Shown here: piece after piece, positions 53,280 through 62,344 of the stretch | Layout: each line of letters begins with the position of its first letter | How positions within the stretch are numbered: position 1 is the first letter of the stretch | From: Gammaproteobacteria bacterium | GTDB taxonomy: Bacteria > Pseudomonadota > Gammaproteobacteria > Steroidobacterales > Steroidobacteraceae | Reading direction: 5' to 3' | Assembly (NCBI GenBank): GCA_018970145.1 | Contig: JAGWWY010000002.1 | Location: 1 to 64,000, forward strand | Length of the DNA: 64,000 nt | The notes under the pieces: model-generated | What the model was told of the DNA's origin: nothing | What the model saw: only the letters and a program-made list of their open reading frames with translations | Databases searched by the model: none | Position numbers and translations under genes: made by a program

Positions 53280-54449
53280 ATGCAGTTTTCATTCACCGAC
53301 GACCAAAACATGATCCGCGATACCGCGCGCGAGTTCATGAGTGAACGCTGCGGCTCGCAGCAGTTACGTCACGACTTGGAGAGCGCTGAAAACTTTGATC
53401 CGAGTTTATGGCAGACCATCACGCGGGAACTCGGCTGGGCCGGACTCTCGTTACCGGAAGCAGTTGGCGGTAGTGGACTCGGTATGGTCGAGCTCGCGAT
53501 CATCCTCGAAGAGCAAGGGCGTTGCCTCTATGGTGGGCCCCTGTTGGCGTCGATCGGCTTGGCGAGTGCGATTTTGCTGGAATGTCCAGCCGCCGAGGCG
53601 CGCGACGCCTTGCTGGCTCGCCTGGCTTCCGGCGAGGCGACAGCAGCGCTCGCCATCACCGGTGATCGCGGGCTGGCGGGTCTCGATGCGATCGGTGTGA
53701 CCTTGTATGAAGACGAGGGTGGTTTACGACTCGACGGTGTTGCCTCTTTTGTACTCAACGGCCATGTCGCTGATGTCTTTGTGGTTGCTGCCAAGGATCA
53801 ACGCGCCGGACACTCGGGTTACGCAGTGGTCGCAGTCGATACAACAGCCGGCGGACTTCGCGTCGAGAAGAAACTGGCGATGGACACAACGCGGCCCTAC
53901 GCGCGTTTGACGTTCGAGTCGGTGCGCGACGTCGTATTGCTTGCCGCTGACGTCGATGGTCGCACGATCGAGCGCGGCGTACAGGTCGCACAGGTTGCCG
54001 TTGCTGCCGAGCAGCTCGGTGCGATGCAGGCGGTGCTGGATCTGACCACGAGTTACGTGTCGCAACGCGTTCAGTTTGGCAGGGTGATCGGCAGTTTCCA
54101 GGCCATCAAGCACCGGCTCGCCGACATGATGGTCATCTGTGAGGCGGCACGCTCCGCGGTTTACTACGCCGCCTGCGTCGTCGACGAGTATCGAGCCGAC
54201 CCGGTGACCCATGCGCAGGAACTCGCCGAGGCGGCGGCGCTCGTCAAAGTACATTGTTCAGCTGGTTTTCATGATGTGGCCGGCAATGCCATCCAGTTGC
54301 ACGGGGGCATCGGTTTCACCTGGGAATACGACGCACAGCTGTTTTTTAAACGAGCCCGCGCGACCTACAACCTGCTCGGTGCACCGATGGTGCATCGTGA
54401 GCATATAGCCCGCTTGATGGGTCTCGATGACGACAAGGAGGTTGCATGA
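53280..54449 (+). CDS. Acyl-CoA dehydrogenase subunit (second pair, first gene)
   Basis: A 389-aa dehydrogenase with FTDDQNMIRDTAREFM at the N-terminus, LGWAGLSLPEAVGGSGLG, VSQRVQFGRVIGSFQAIKHRLADM and IQLHGGIGFTWEYDAQLFFKRA. It resembles the non-catalytic partner of paired dehydrogenases: the FAD-binding xxEPxAGSD loop is degraded (ALAITGDRGLAGL). The next gene overlaps by 4 bases and encodes the complete partner. ATG 53280 is 2 bases after the SDR stop. Confidence 0.9.
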   Translation: MQFSFTDDQNMIRDTAREFMSERCGSQQLRHDLESAENFDPSLWQTITRELGWAGLSLPEAVGGSGLGMVELAIILEEQGRCLYGGPLLASIGLASAILLECPAAEARDALLARLASGEATAALAITGDRGLAGLDAIGVTLYEDEGGLRLDGVASFVLNGHVADVFVVAAKDQRAGHSGYAVVAVDTTAGGLRVEKKLAMDTTRPYARLTFESVRDVVLLAADVDGRTIERGVQVAQVAVAAEQLGAMQAVLDLTTSYVSQRVQFGRVIGSFQAIKHRLADMMVICEAARSAVYYAACVVDEYRADPVTHAQELAEAAALVKVHCSAGFHDVAGNAIQLHGGIGFTWEYDAQLFFKRARATYNLLGAPMVHREHIARLMGLDDDKEVA

Positions 54450-55636
54450 AGATCCGTTTCACGCCTGAACAAGAGGCGTTCCGCGCGGGCTGCGCATCTT
54501 GGTTGCAGCAGCAGATGGAAGGGCCGTTCGCCGATATCCGCGGCATCATGAGTCAGACCTTCCGCGCCGATCGCCGGCTCGAGTGGGAACGAGTATTAGG
54601 TCAAGCGCGCTGGAGTGTCATCGGTTGGCCGGAGAAATACGGCGGGCGTGACGCTTCGCTGGCCGAGCAGGTGATTTTTGCGGAGGAGTATGCCCGCAGC
54701 GGCGCCCCCGGTCGGGTCGGACATTTAGGCACGGAACTCGCCGGTCCGACGATCCTGCACTTTGGTAACGATCTGCAGCGTGAGCGCTTCTTGCGGCCCA
54801 TCGCCAAGGGTGAGGAGTTTTGGTGCCAGGGCTACAGTGAGCCCAACGCCGGATCAGACTTGTCCAACGTACGCACTCGCGCTCGTCTGGAACACGGTCC
54901 GAACGGTCCAGAGTGGGTCATCGACGGTCAAAAGATTTGGACCTCGCTCGCCCAGTTCGCCGATTGGTGTTTTGTCGTTTGCCGCACCGAAGAGGGTACT
55001 AAGGGCCCGGCGGGTATTTCCTACCTCCTGGTGCCGATGAAACAGAAGGGCGTCACGGTCAAACCGATTCGGCAGATCACCGGGGATGCCGAGTTCAACG
55101 AAGTATTCTTTGACGGGGCACGCACCAAAGCGGAGTACTGTGTCGGTAATCCAGGAGAAGGCTGGAAGGTAGCGATGGGTACGCTTGCCTTCGAGCGAGG
55201 GGTTTCTACGCTCGCGCAGCAAATGACTTTCCGCAACGAACTTGAGCGGATTGTCGAGGCGGCCAAGAGTAACGGGGCTGCAAGTGATCCGTTGATTCGG
55301 CAGCGTATGGCTGAAGCCTGGGTCGGACTTCGAATCATGCGTTATAGCGCACTGCGTATGCTCTCGCGCGCGACGACCGGTTCGCTCGGCGGTGAAGCGT
55401 TAACCTACAAGCTGCACTGGGCGTCATGGCGCAAGAAGCTCGGCGAGCTCGCGATGGATGTCGCCGGCGCGCCAGGTGAACTGTGTGTCGGCGAAGGTTA
55501 CGAATTGGCGGATCTTCCCTACCTTTATCTTTTCTCGCGCGCCGACACCATTTACGGCGGGACGAATCAGATCCAGCGCAACATCGTCGCTGAGCGCGCT
55601 TTGGGCTTGCCAAAGGAGGCGCGTGGTGACCGCTGA
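54446..55636 (+). CDS. Acyl-CoA dehydrogenase subunit (second pair, catalytic)
   Basis: A 396-aa dehydrogenase with WPEKYGGRDASL, QGYSEPNAGSDLSNVRTRA, VIDGQKIWTSLAQFADW, the AFERGVSTL helix with its glutamate, and IYGGTNQIQRNIVAERALGLPKE. The pattern matches the FAD-binding/catalytic subunits of heterotetrameric steroid dehydrogenases. It overlaps the previous gene by 4 bases (ATGA), so the two subunits are made in step. A strong AAGGAGG site near its end serves the next gene. Confidence 0.91.
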   Translation: MKIRFTPEQEAFRAGCASWLQQQMEGPFADIRGIMSQTFRADRRLEWERVLGQARWSVIGWPEKYGGRDASLAEQVIFAEEYARSGAPGRVGHLGTELAGPTILHFGNDLQRERFLRPIAKGEEFWCQGYSEPNAGSDLSNVRTRARLEHGPNGPEWVIDGQKIWTSLAQFADWCFVVCRTEEGTKGPAGISYLLVPMKQKGVTVKPIRQITGDAEFNEVFFDGARTKAEYCVGNPGEGWKVAMGTLAFERGVSTLAQQMTFRNELERIVEAAKSNGAASDPLIRQRMAEAWVGLRIMRYSALRMLSRATTGSLGGEALTYKLHWASWRKKLGELAMDVAGAPGELCVGEGYELADLPYLYLFSRADTIYGGTNQIQRNIVAERALGLPKEARGDR

Positions 55637-56426
55637 AGCAATGTCCTTGCCGCAGCCGCCACCCTATCCGGCGGGGCGCAACCTGCTCGCAGGCCAAAAC
55701 GTATTGATCACGGCGGCCGCGGGCACTGGTATTGGGTTTGCGGCGGCCAAACGAGCGGTCGAAGAGGGCGCTCGAATCTTCGTAAGTGATATCCACGAGC
55801 GTCGCCTGAACGAGACGGTCGAGCGACTCAAAGCGATCGGTCCGGACCGCGTCTGGAGTCGCCCCTGCGACGTCACCTCGCAAGGTGATGTCGATGCTCT
55901 GGTCAGCGCTGCGGTGTCCACGCTAGGTCACGTCGATGTACTCATCAACAATGCGGGACTCGGCGGTACGGCGACTCTGATCGATATGAAGGACGAGGAG
56001 TGGTCGCGCGTCATCGATGTGTCACTGACGAGCGTGATGCGGATGACGCGGGCGATCCTGCCGCACATGCAGGCGCGCGGTCGCGGTGCGATCGTCAACA
56101 ACGCGTCGGTGTTGGGATGGCGCGCACAAGCTGGCCAAGCGCATTACGCGGCGGCCAAGGCCGGAGTGATGGCGTTGACTCGTTGCGCTGCAATTGAGGC
56201 GGCGCCGTATGGCGTTAGAATCAACGCGGTCGCGCCGTCGATCGCGATGCACGCGTTTCTCGCCAAGACGACCACCCCCGAGTTGTTGGCCGAGTTGGCG
56301 CGACGGGAAGCATTTGGTAGGCCCGCTGAAGTGTGGGAAGTTGCCAACGTGATGATCTTTCTGGCTTCCGATTTGGCGTCTTATCTGACCGGTGAAGTAC
56401 TGTCCGTATCGAGTCAACATCCATGA
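55626..56426 (+). CDS. SDR-family oxidoreductase
   Basis: A 266-aa SDR with TAAAGTGIG in place of the usual TGxxxGIG, VSDIHERRLNE after the second strand (NAD-type aspartate), NNAGLGG, NNASVLG and YAAAK. The GTG at 55626 lies 6 bases after AAGGAGG and overlaps the end of the dehydrogenase gene by 11 bases; ATG 55641 is possible. The AAAGTGIG form and ERRL match the SDRs of steroid C/D-ring clusters. It overlaps the MaoC gene start by 4 bases. Confidence 0.87.
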   Translation: MTAEAMSLPQPPPYPAGRNLLAGQNVLITAAAGTGIGFAAAKRAVEEGARIFVSDIHERRLNETVERLKAIGPDRVWSRPCDVTSQGDVDALVSAAVSTLGHVDVLINNAGLGGTATLIDMKDEEWSRVIDVSLTSVMRMTRAILPHMQARGRGAIVNNASVLGWRAQAGQAHYAAAKAGVMALTRCAAIEAAPYGVRINAVAPSIAMHAFLAKTTTPELLAELARREAFGRPAEVWEVANVMIFLASDLASYLTGEVLSVSSQHP

Positions 56427-56881
56427 TGACCGTCTTCAAGTCCGTCGAAGAGCTGACTGCAGCGGTCGGACGCGATCTCGGTGCGACGCCGTGGGAGACG
56501 ATCGAGCAAAGCCGTATCGACGCGTTCGCTGAGGCGACCGGTGACCACCAATGGATTCACGTGGATCCCTCGCGCGCCCGCGAAGGACCGTTCGGTTGCA
56601 CTATTGCGCACGGCTATCTCACCTTGTCCCTCTCCAGTTTGTTTCTGCCGCAGTTGATGCGCGTGGAGATGTCCGGCATGGGCATCAACTACGGGCTCGA
56701 TCGAGTCCGCTTTCCAGCCCCGGTGCGGGTGGGTAGCCGAATCCGTGGCCGCGGTGAAATTCTGTCGGTAACGCCGGTAGCGGGCGGTGTCCAGGTCGTG
56801 GTGCGCGTCACGATCGAGATAGAGGGAAGTGAACGTCCCGGCTGTGTCGCTGATACCATCAGCCGCTTCATGGTGGGTTAA
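56423..56881 (+). CDS. MaoC-like (R)-specific enoyl-CoA hydratase
   Basis: A 152-aa hot-dog-fold protein. The hydratase-2 motif is clear: AEATGDHQWIHVDPSRA followed by GPFGCTIAHGYLTLSLSSLFLP, with the Asp and His catalytic residues. MINYG..RVRFPAPV is also typical. It hydrates a 2-enoyl-CoA and so supplies a step between the dehydrogenases and the SDRs around it. Last catabolic gene of the operon; the ATG overlaps the SDR stop (a second ATG is at 56426). Confidence 0.9.
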   Translation: MMTVFKSVEELTAAVGRDLGATPWETIEQSRIDAFAEATGDHQWIHVDPSRAREGPFGCTIAHGYLTLSLSSLFLPQLMRVEMSGMGINYGLDRVRFPAPVRVGSRIRGRGEILSVTPVAGGVQVVVRVTIEIEGSERPGCVADTISRFMVG

Positions 56882-56898
56882 CAGGATGTCTGCGGATA

Positions 56899-57381
56899 AT
56901 GGCAAAGGCTAAAGAGGTCGATCCCTCGGTCAAGCTCGATGCGATCGATCAGAAGATCATCGCGATACTGCGTAAGGATGGGCGAGCGACCAATCAGGAG
57001 TTGGCGCGTCGATTAGGCATGGCGGCTGCGACGGTGAGTGCGCGGATCCGTCGGCTCGAGGCCTCGAAGGCGATGAAGGTGGTCGCCGTCACCGACTTCG
57101 CGGCAATTGGATACAAGGTCTTGCTGGCTGTCGGTGTTCAAGTGCAGGGTCGCCCTGCGGAGCACGTTGCGCAAGATCTCGCCAAATTGCCGGAGGTTTT
57201 CAGCGTTCACGTCGTTACCGGTGCCCGTGACATCGAAACCTTGGTCGCGCTGCACGATTTCGACGAGTTGCATTCTTTGCTACTGCGCGATATCGCGAAG
57301 ATCAAGGGTATCCGAACGATTGAGTGCGGTATCGCCGCCGAGGTGGTCAAGTACAACTTTGAAGTGGCGCCGATATCATGA
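56899..57381 (+). CDS. Lrp/AsnC-family transcriptional regulator
   Basis: A 160-aa regulator. The N-terminal helix-turn-helix is LDAIDQKIIAILRKDGRATNQELARRLGMAAATVSARIRRLEAS, and the C-terminal alpha/beta sandwich (RAM domain) runs from about residue 75. The gene lies 17 bases after the MaoC gene and overlaps the next regulator gene by 4 bases, so it is in the steroid operon. AsnC regulators sense small ligands, so a CoA ester or amino acid is a possible effector; this is inference. Confidence 0.92.
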   Translation: MAKAKEVDPSVKLDAIDQKIIAILRKDGRATNQELARRLGMAAATVSARIRRLEASKAMKVVAVTDFAAIGYKVLLAVGVQVQGRPAEHVAQDLAKLPEVFSVHVVTGARDIETLVALHDFDELHSLLLRDIAKIKGIRTIECGIAAEVVKYNFEVAPIS

Positions 57382-57857
57382 TCCAGTATCAAGTCGACGA
57401 GTTGGATCGTAAGATCATCGACAAACTGACCAATGACGCGCGGGCCAGTAATAGGCATCTTGCGCAATCGCTCGGTGTCACCGAGGGGACGGTTCGCGGT
57501 CGAATCAAGCGTCTCGAGGCGGCCAACCTCATTCGCTTCACCGCGGTCACCAACGTTGCGTCTATCGGTGCGCCGAAAGTGGTGCTGATCGGTATCCAGG
57601 CACAACTGAGTGAAGTGCAGACTTTGTGTAGCAAGATTTCGGCGATGCGCGAAATCGGCTGCGTGATTGCGATGGCGGGTCGGTACGACATCCTCTGCAT
57701 CGGACTGTTCTCGTCGCTCGAGGAGGTCGTCACGATCGCCAACAACCGGATCCTCGCGATGCCGGGAGTTCGCCATGTCGAGACGTCCATCGCCGTGTCC
57801 ACTTTGAAGTATGACCATCGCGTCGCCAAAATCATCGACCGAAAACGCGACGCCTGA
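57378..57857 (+). CDS. Lrp/AsnC-family transcriptional regulator (second copy)
   Basis: A 159-aa regulator of the same family with HTH VDELDRKIIDKLTNDARASNRHLAQSLGVTEGTVRGRIKRLEAAN and a RAM domain. The pair is not a recent duplication: the two proteins differ at most positions outside the family motifs. Joined to the first copy by ATGA, it could form a heteromeric regulator. It lies 20 bases before the GMC oxidoreductase gene. Confidence 0.92.
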   Translation: MIQYQVDELDRKIIDKLTNDARASNRHLAQSLGVTEGTVRGRIKRLEAANLIRFTAVTNVASIGAPKVVLIGIQAQLSEVQTLCSKISAMREIGCVIAMAGRYDILCIGLFSSLEEVVTIANNRILAMPGVRHVETSIAVSTLKYDHRVAKIIDRKRDA

Positions 57858-57877
57858 AGATAGGAGTCTGGCCACGT

Positions 57878-59503
57878 ATGACCCAAACGGACGGTGGCGA
57901 GTTTGACTATGTCATCATTGGCGCAGGCTCTGCGGGCTGTGTCTTAGCCAATCGCCTGTCGACCGATCAGCGCTGTCGCGTGGCTCTGCTCGAGGCGGGC
58001 GGCGATGGCGGGAGTTTCTTCATTCGCATGCCGATCGGCTACGGCAAGATCGCCTTTGAGCCCGGCCTCAGTTGGCACTACAACAGCGCGCCGGAACCGG
58101 GCCTCGATGGGCGACGCGTGTTACTGCCCCGCGGCAAGGGTCTCGGTGGCTCCTCGAACATCAACGGATTGATCTACATTCGAGGTCAGGCCGCCGATTA
58201 CGATGACTGGGTCGTTCAAGGTGCGACGGGTTGGGGTTGGTCCGACGTTTTGCCGTGGTTCGTGAGCAGTGAACGGCACGGATCGCGCGCTGCACCCGAC
58301 CACGGCACCACCGGCCTGCTGCGGGTCGAGTGCGGTGCAGAGCGCGACACCACCAACGATGCCATTGTCGCTGCGTTCGAGGCGATCGGCGTGCAGCGGC
58401 GCCATGACTTCAATGACGGCGTGCAGAGCGGCGCTGGTTACTACGACTCGATCATCCACGAGGGCGAGCGATGGTCGGCCGCTCGAGCGTATTTGCAGCC
58501 GGCGATCTCTCGACCGAATCTCAAGGTCATCACCGGAGCGATAGCGCGCCGTATCTTGGTCCGAGAGGGCCGTGCAGTCGGTGTCGAGTTCGACCTTGGC
58601 AAGACGCGTCAGACGCTGAAGGCTCGGGCCGAGGTGATCCTCAGCAGCGGGGCCTACCACTCGCCGCAGATACTGCAGCTCTCGGGTATCGGTGATCCAG
58701 CTCTCCTGCAACGGTATGGCATACCGCTCGTTGTTCCGCGAACCGAAGTGGGCCTCGGACTGCAAGATCATCTCGTTGTGCCGATGGGCTTTCGTGTTCG
58801 TCCTCATGCGTTCAGTTACAACGCGGAGCTGTCGGGCTGGCGCTTGATTCGTAATTTCGTTCGCTACCTCCGAACGCGGCGTGGACCGATGGCGATTCCG
58901 GCAGCGCAGACGGGCGCCTTCGTCGCGAGCCTCAAGGGGGATGCTCGTCCCGATATCCAGTTCCATTGTTTGCCGGTGACGGGTGATCTCGAAGCGGCTG
59001 CTGCGGGCGGGAAAGGTAAACTGAGCGCCTATCCCGGAGTGACCTTAGCTCCGTGTGTCGCTCGCCCAACCTCGCGCGGTACCGTTCAACTCGCGTCTCT
59101 CAATCCGGCCGAACCACCAGAGATCGTGCATCACTATTTGATGACAGAGGCCGATCGTGCTGGCACCGTTCGCGGCATGCGAATCGCGAGAAGCGTTGCT
59201 GCCGCTGCAGCCATGCAGACGATCGTCGAGTCCGAAGCGGCGCCCGGGCCCGAGGCAACGAGCGATGAGGATTTGCTCGCCTTCGCGCGGCGTTTTGGCT
59301 CGACTGGATATCACCCAGTAGGCACTTGCCGTATGGGCTCTGACGAAGGCGCCGTGGTTGATACTCAACTCCGGGTCAGAGGAGTCGAGGGTTTGCGTGT
59401 CGCAGACGCGTCGGTGATGCCATCTTTGATCTCGGGTAATACCCACGCTGCTTGCGTGATGATCGGGGAACGTGCGGCCGACTTCATCCTTCGCGACAGC
59501 TAA
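57878..59503 (+). CDS. GMC-family FAD-dependent oxidoreductase (choline dehydrogenase-like)
   Basis: A 541-aa flavoprotein. The FAD motif is FDYVIIGAGSAGCVLANRL; GMC signature 1 is PRGKGLGGSSNINGLIYIRGQ and signature 2 is SSGAYHSPQILQLSGIG. The active-site histidine is in TGYHPVGTCRMG and the asparagine in SGNTHAA. It oxidises an alcohol to the aldehyde or ketone and passes electrons to a quinone or carrier. A hydroxylated steroid or long-chain alcohol is plausible. It is the last gene of the plus-strand run, followed by a strong terminator. Confidence 0.92.
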   Translation: MTQTDGGEFDYVIIGAGSAGCVLANRLSTDQRCRVALLEAGGDGGSFFIRMPIGYGKIAFEPGLSWHYNSAPEPGLDGRRVLLPRGKGLGGSSNINGLIYIRGQAADYDDWVVQGATGWGWSDVLPWFVSSERHGSRAAPDHGTTGLLRVECGAERDTTNDAIVAAFEAIGVQRRHDFNDGVQSGAGYYDSIIHEGERWSAARAYLQPAISRPNLKVITGAIARRILVREGRAVGVEFDLGKTRQTLKARAEVILSSGAYHSPQILQLSGIGDPALLQRYGIPLVVPRTEVGLGLQDHLVVPMGFRVRPHAFSYNAELSGWRLIRNFVRYLRTRRGPMAIPAAQTGAFVASLKGDARPDIQFHCLPVTGDLEAAAAGGKGKLSAYPGVTLAPCVARPTSRGTVQLASLNPAEPPEIVHHYLMTEADRAGTVRGMRIARSVAAAAAMQTIVESEAAPGPEATSDEDLLAFARRFGSTGYHPVGTCRMGSDEGAVVDTQLRVRGVEGLRVADASVMPSLISGNTHAACVMIGERAADFILRDS

Positions 59504-59525
59504 TTTCGTAGTCCTCTGAAACGAC

Positions 59526-59560
59526 AAAGCCCGGTCGTTTCCGACCGGGCTTTGCTTTTT
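59526..59560. terminator. Intrinsic terminator (bidirectional)
   Basis: A perfect 12-bp stem, AAAGCCCGGTCG and CGACCGGGCTTT, with a TTTC loop (59538-59541), followed by GCTTTTT on the plus strand. It ends the run of genes that closes with the GMC oxidoreductase. On the minus strand the A/T content is lower, but the same stem is 28 bases after the stop of the TonB receptor gene, so it can serve both. Confidence 0.93.
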
Positions 59561-59588
59561 GGGTAGTAGCCCCGTTACTAGCGCGTGA

Positions 59589-62246
59589 TCACTCGCCCAT
59601 CAGGACGGAGAAGTCGACGCCGTAGGTACGCGGCTCGCCATATTGCGCGACGTTCAGACCGAGTGAGGCGCCGTAGTTGAACGAGAATTCGCGATAGTCC
59701 TCGTCCGTGAGGTTGCGACCCCACAGACTGACACGCAGCTTCGACGATCCCATCTTCACTTCACTCAGACTCAAACGGGCGTTGACCAAGGTGCGCTCGT
59801 TGTTGGGCGCTTGCGCAAAGATCACGGGTCCGGACGCGTAAGAGTCCGACGACAAGGCGAGAGGGAAGGTCTCACCCTGATGATTTGCGTTGAGGTTGAG
59901 TGAGAGTTTGCCAAGCTCGGTCGCGGCAATCTGCCAATCCACGTTAGCCGTGAGTTGGTTGTCAGGAGCCAGACCGCGTGTTGCGAAGTCCACCGTATTG
60001 GCGATCGAGGTTGTTGCATTCCGGACGACCGGGTAATCGTCGAACGTGCCTTTGACGCCAGCCCACGCCAGGGCGATCGTGAGTGTATCGATCGGACGCG
60101 CCGTCAGCTCGACCTCACCGCCATAGCGCTTCGCACGACCCGCGTTCTGGATACGACTTACCACGCTGCCGTTGGGGCGTACGAACAACGAGTTGATGTG
60201 CATATCCTCGTAGTCGTAATGGAAGAGGCTCGCATTCAATCGCAAACGCGGATTCAAGTCAGCCTTGATGCCTGCTTCAATATTGGTGATCTCTTCCGGC
60301 AATAGCAGATCGCCGGTGTTGTTCACCGAGTCGTAGAAATCGCCGTTGTAGGTGCCACTCTTGTAACCGGTGCTGTACGTGACGAAGCCGTATACGTCAT
60401 CGTTGAAATCGTAGCCAAGAGTGAGCTTTCCGCTGGTGTTGCTGAAGTCCTTGGAAAACGCCTTACCGAAAATGCCGTTAACCGGCGCCTGCGTTTCCGC
60501 TGCTGAGTCGGCAACGTAGGCGCGCGACAACGGCTGGCCCGCGAAGAAGAAGCCGAAGAAGCCGGACGCGTTGGCGCTGCTGCGCCAAAGGTAGGTGACA
60601 TCCTTGGTTTCTTTGGTGTGACGAAGGCCGGCAGTGACCGCGAGCGGACTCTCGTCCGACGGGCGCCAAGTCATCTGTCCATAGACCGCGGTCGACTTCG
60701 TCTCGTTATCGTGCGAGGTGGTATCCGACGCGGAGATCGGGAAGAGCGCCCAACGGTTGTTACGGAACTTGCCTTCGTCGGTGTAGTAGAAGAGACCCGC
60801 GGCGTAATCTACGTTACCCGACCGTCCAACCATCGACAATTCCTGCTGGAAGGACTCGAACTCGGTGTTTGCATAGTTGCTGAAGGACGGTGCTCGACCA
60901 AGTGTGTTGATCGCATCGACGATGCCCTGACCGACGGCAAATTCAACCGCTCCCGGAATCGCCGGGGATACCGAGTTGAAGAACAAGCCACCGATCGTCG
61001 CGAGTACGAGATCGTGCACAACGCCGGTATTCAGGCCGTTACCGAGAGGGCGCATCGTCCCGTCGACGCCGTCGAGATCGCCTTGGTTGAGATTCTTCGC
61101 ATCGCGAAAACCGGTAATCGACTTGAACTCGACATCGCCGAGGGCGCCGAGCCCGTCACGGCGCCAAGACAGCGTGATGCCGTGGGCGTCGACGTCGTTC
61201 GACGAGAACAGGGGGATATCGCCCGACACATTATCGGGTCGACCGAGCCCGGCCTTGTACATCGACGCTTCCCAAGCGCGGTAGTCGGTGATCCACTGAC
61301 TCAACTGCCGAACTTGCGGGGTCTGTGCCGCGGGCCCAAGAAATGCCAAGTTGTTTTGAATCGCAGCCAGGGTTGCGGAGCGGCTAGTGCTGGTCAGCGC
61401 GACATTCGTGGGATAGCCGGGTGTGCTCGCGACGGCCGCAGCGGTCGGCGTCAGGCCAAATACTTTGAGGCCTTGAGAGAACTCGGCCAACTCAGAGTGG
61501 GTGTAGTTGTAGCTGGCAGTGAAGGATTCGGACGGTTTCAACACCAACGCGACGCGCCAGCCTTCGCGGTCGAGATTTTCCGATCCCTTCAAATTCGAAT
61601 TCGTGTTCCCGTAGAGAGGGTCTCGCTCGCGCTTGAAGTAGGTGAATGAGCTCGAGAGCGCACCTGCGGTCGGCAGATCCAAGGACAAGCGGTAGTTGCG
61701 CAAGCCGTAGTTGCCAGCACCGACTTGAGCATCGAGGCGAAAATCACCGCTCGGTTGACGTGATACGAAGTTGACGGCGCCACCGGTGGTATTGCGTCCG
61801 TAGAGCGTGCCTTGCGGTCCGCGCAGGACTTCGATGCGTTCGAGGTCCACGACGTCAAGACCGACTCCAAAACCCTTCGCTACGAAAACCCCGTCGACGT
61901 AGAACGCCGATGCCGGGTCGTTAGACACGCTGTTGGCGTTTCCGGAGGGGATACCGCGGATATTGATCGAAAGGTTGCCGCGCGAAGAGGGCGGTTCGAA
62001 GCCTTGAACGTTCGGGATAACGCCGAACAGATCTTTGTTGTTGGCGATGCCAAGCTCCGCAATGGTCTTGGCGCTCAATGCCGTGATAGCAATTGGCGTG
62101 GTCTGCAAATTCTCGGCGCGCTTCTGCGCCGTGACGACGATCTCCTCTAGACCGCCTTGATCGGCGTCCTGCGCCCCCGCTGTTGCGGCTGCGACTGCAG
62201 CGATCAAGCCCGTCACGATCGACGGCACTGAGTGATTCCTCTTCAT
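59589..62246 (-). CDS. TonB-dependent outer-membrane receptor
   Basis: An 885-aa receptor. The ATG at 62246 gives a signal peptide (hydrophobic residues 8-24, AGA-QD cleavage). GLEEIVVTAQKR resembles a TonB box; the plug has RGPQGTLYGRNTTGGAVNFVS and the barrel ends with VDFSVLMGE. It has the size of receptors that take up large or hydrophobic molecules rather than iron siderophores. It is divergent from the MFS transporter over a shared gap holding inverted repeat copy D, so the two probably serve the same substrate. Confidence 0.93.
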   Translation of the reverse strand: MKRNHSVPSIVTGLIAAVAAATAGAQDADQGGLEEIVVTAQKRAENLQTTPIAITALSAKTIAELGIANNKDLFGVIPNVQGFEPPSSRGNLSINIRGIPSGNANSVSNDPASAFYVDGVFVAKGFGVGLDVVDLERIEVLRGPQGTLYGRNTTGGAVNFVSRQPSGDFRLDAQVGAGNYGLRNYRLSLDLPTAGALSSSFTYFKRERDPLYGNTNSNLKGSENLDREGWRVALVLKPSESFTASYNYTHSELAEFSQGLKVFGLTPTAAAVASTPGYPTNVALTSTSRSATLAAIQNNLAFLGPAAQTPQVRQLSQWITDYRAWEASMYKAGLGRPDNVSGDIPLFSSNDVDAHGITLSWRRDGLGALGDVEFKSITGFRDAKNLNQGDLDGVDGTMRPLGNGLNTGVVHDLVLATIGGLFFNSVSPAIPGAVEFAVGQGIVDAINTLGRAPSFSNYANTEFESFQQELSMVGRSGNVDYAAGLFYYTDEGKFRNNRWALFPISASDTTSHDNETKSTAVYGQMTWRPSDESPLAVTAGLRHTKETKDVTYLWRSSANASGFFGFFFAGQPLSRAYVADSAAETQAPVNGIFGKAFSKDFSNTSGKLTLGYDFNDDVYGFVTYSTGYKSGTYNGDFYDSVNNTGDLLLPEEITNIEAGIKADLNPRLRLNASLFHYDYEDMHINSLFVRPNGSVVSRIQNAGRAKRYGGEVELTARPIDTLTIALAWAGVKGTFDDYPVVRNATTSIANTVDFATRGLAPDNQLTANVDWQIAATELGKLSLNLNANHQGETFPLALSSDSYASGPVIFAQAPNNERTLVNARLSLSEVKMGSSKLRVSLWGRNLTDEDYREFSFNYGASLGLNVAQYGEPRTYGVDFSVLMGE

Positions 62247-62344
62247 GTTCCCCTGTCCTCCAGTAAACGTGTGTTTCTTGTGCGGCACTGGTCACCGGGT
62301 CGGCGTTTGTTACACCGGACCCCCGTTTGCCTATGCTTTCAACA

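Noticed and set aside
60618..61649. A 343-codon open frame on the plus strand across the TonB receptor
   Set aside because: Antisense to a clear receptor gene; the translation is Arg/Asp/Val-rich, with no motif, and has no ribosome-binding site or operon context.
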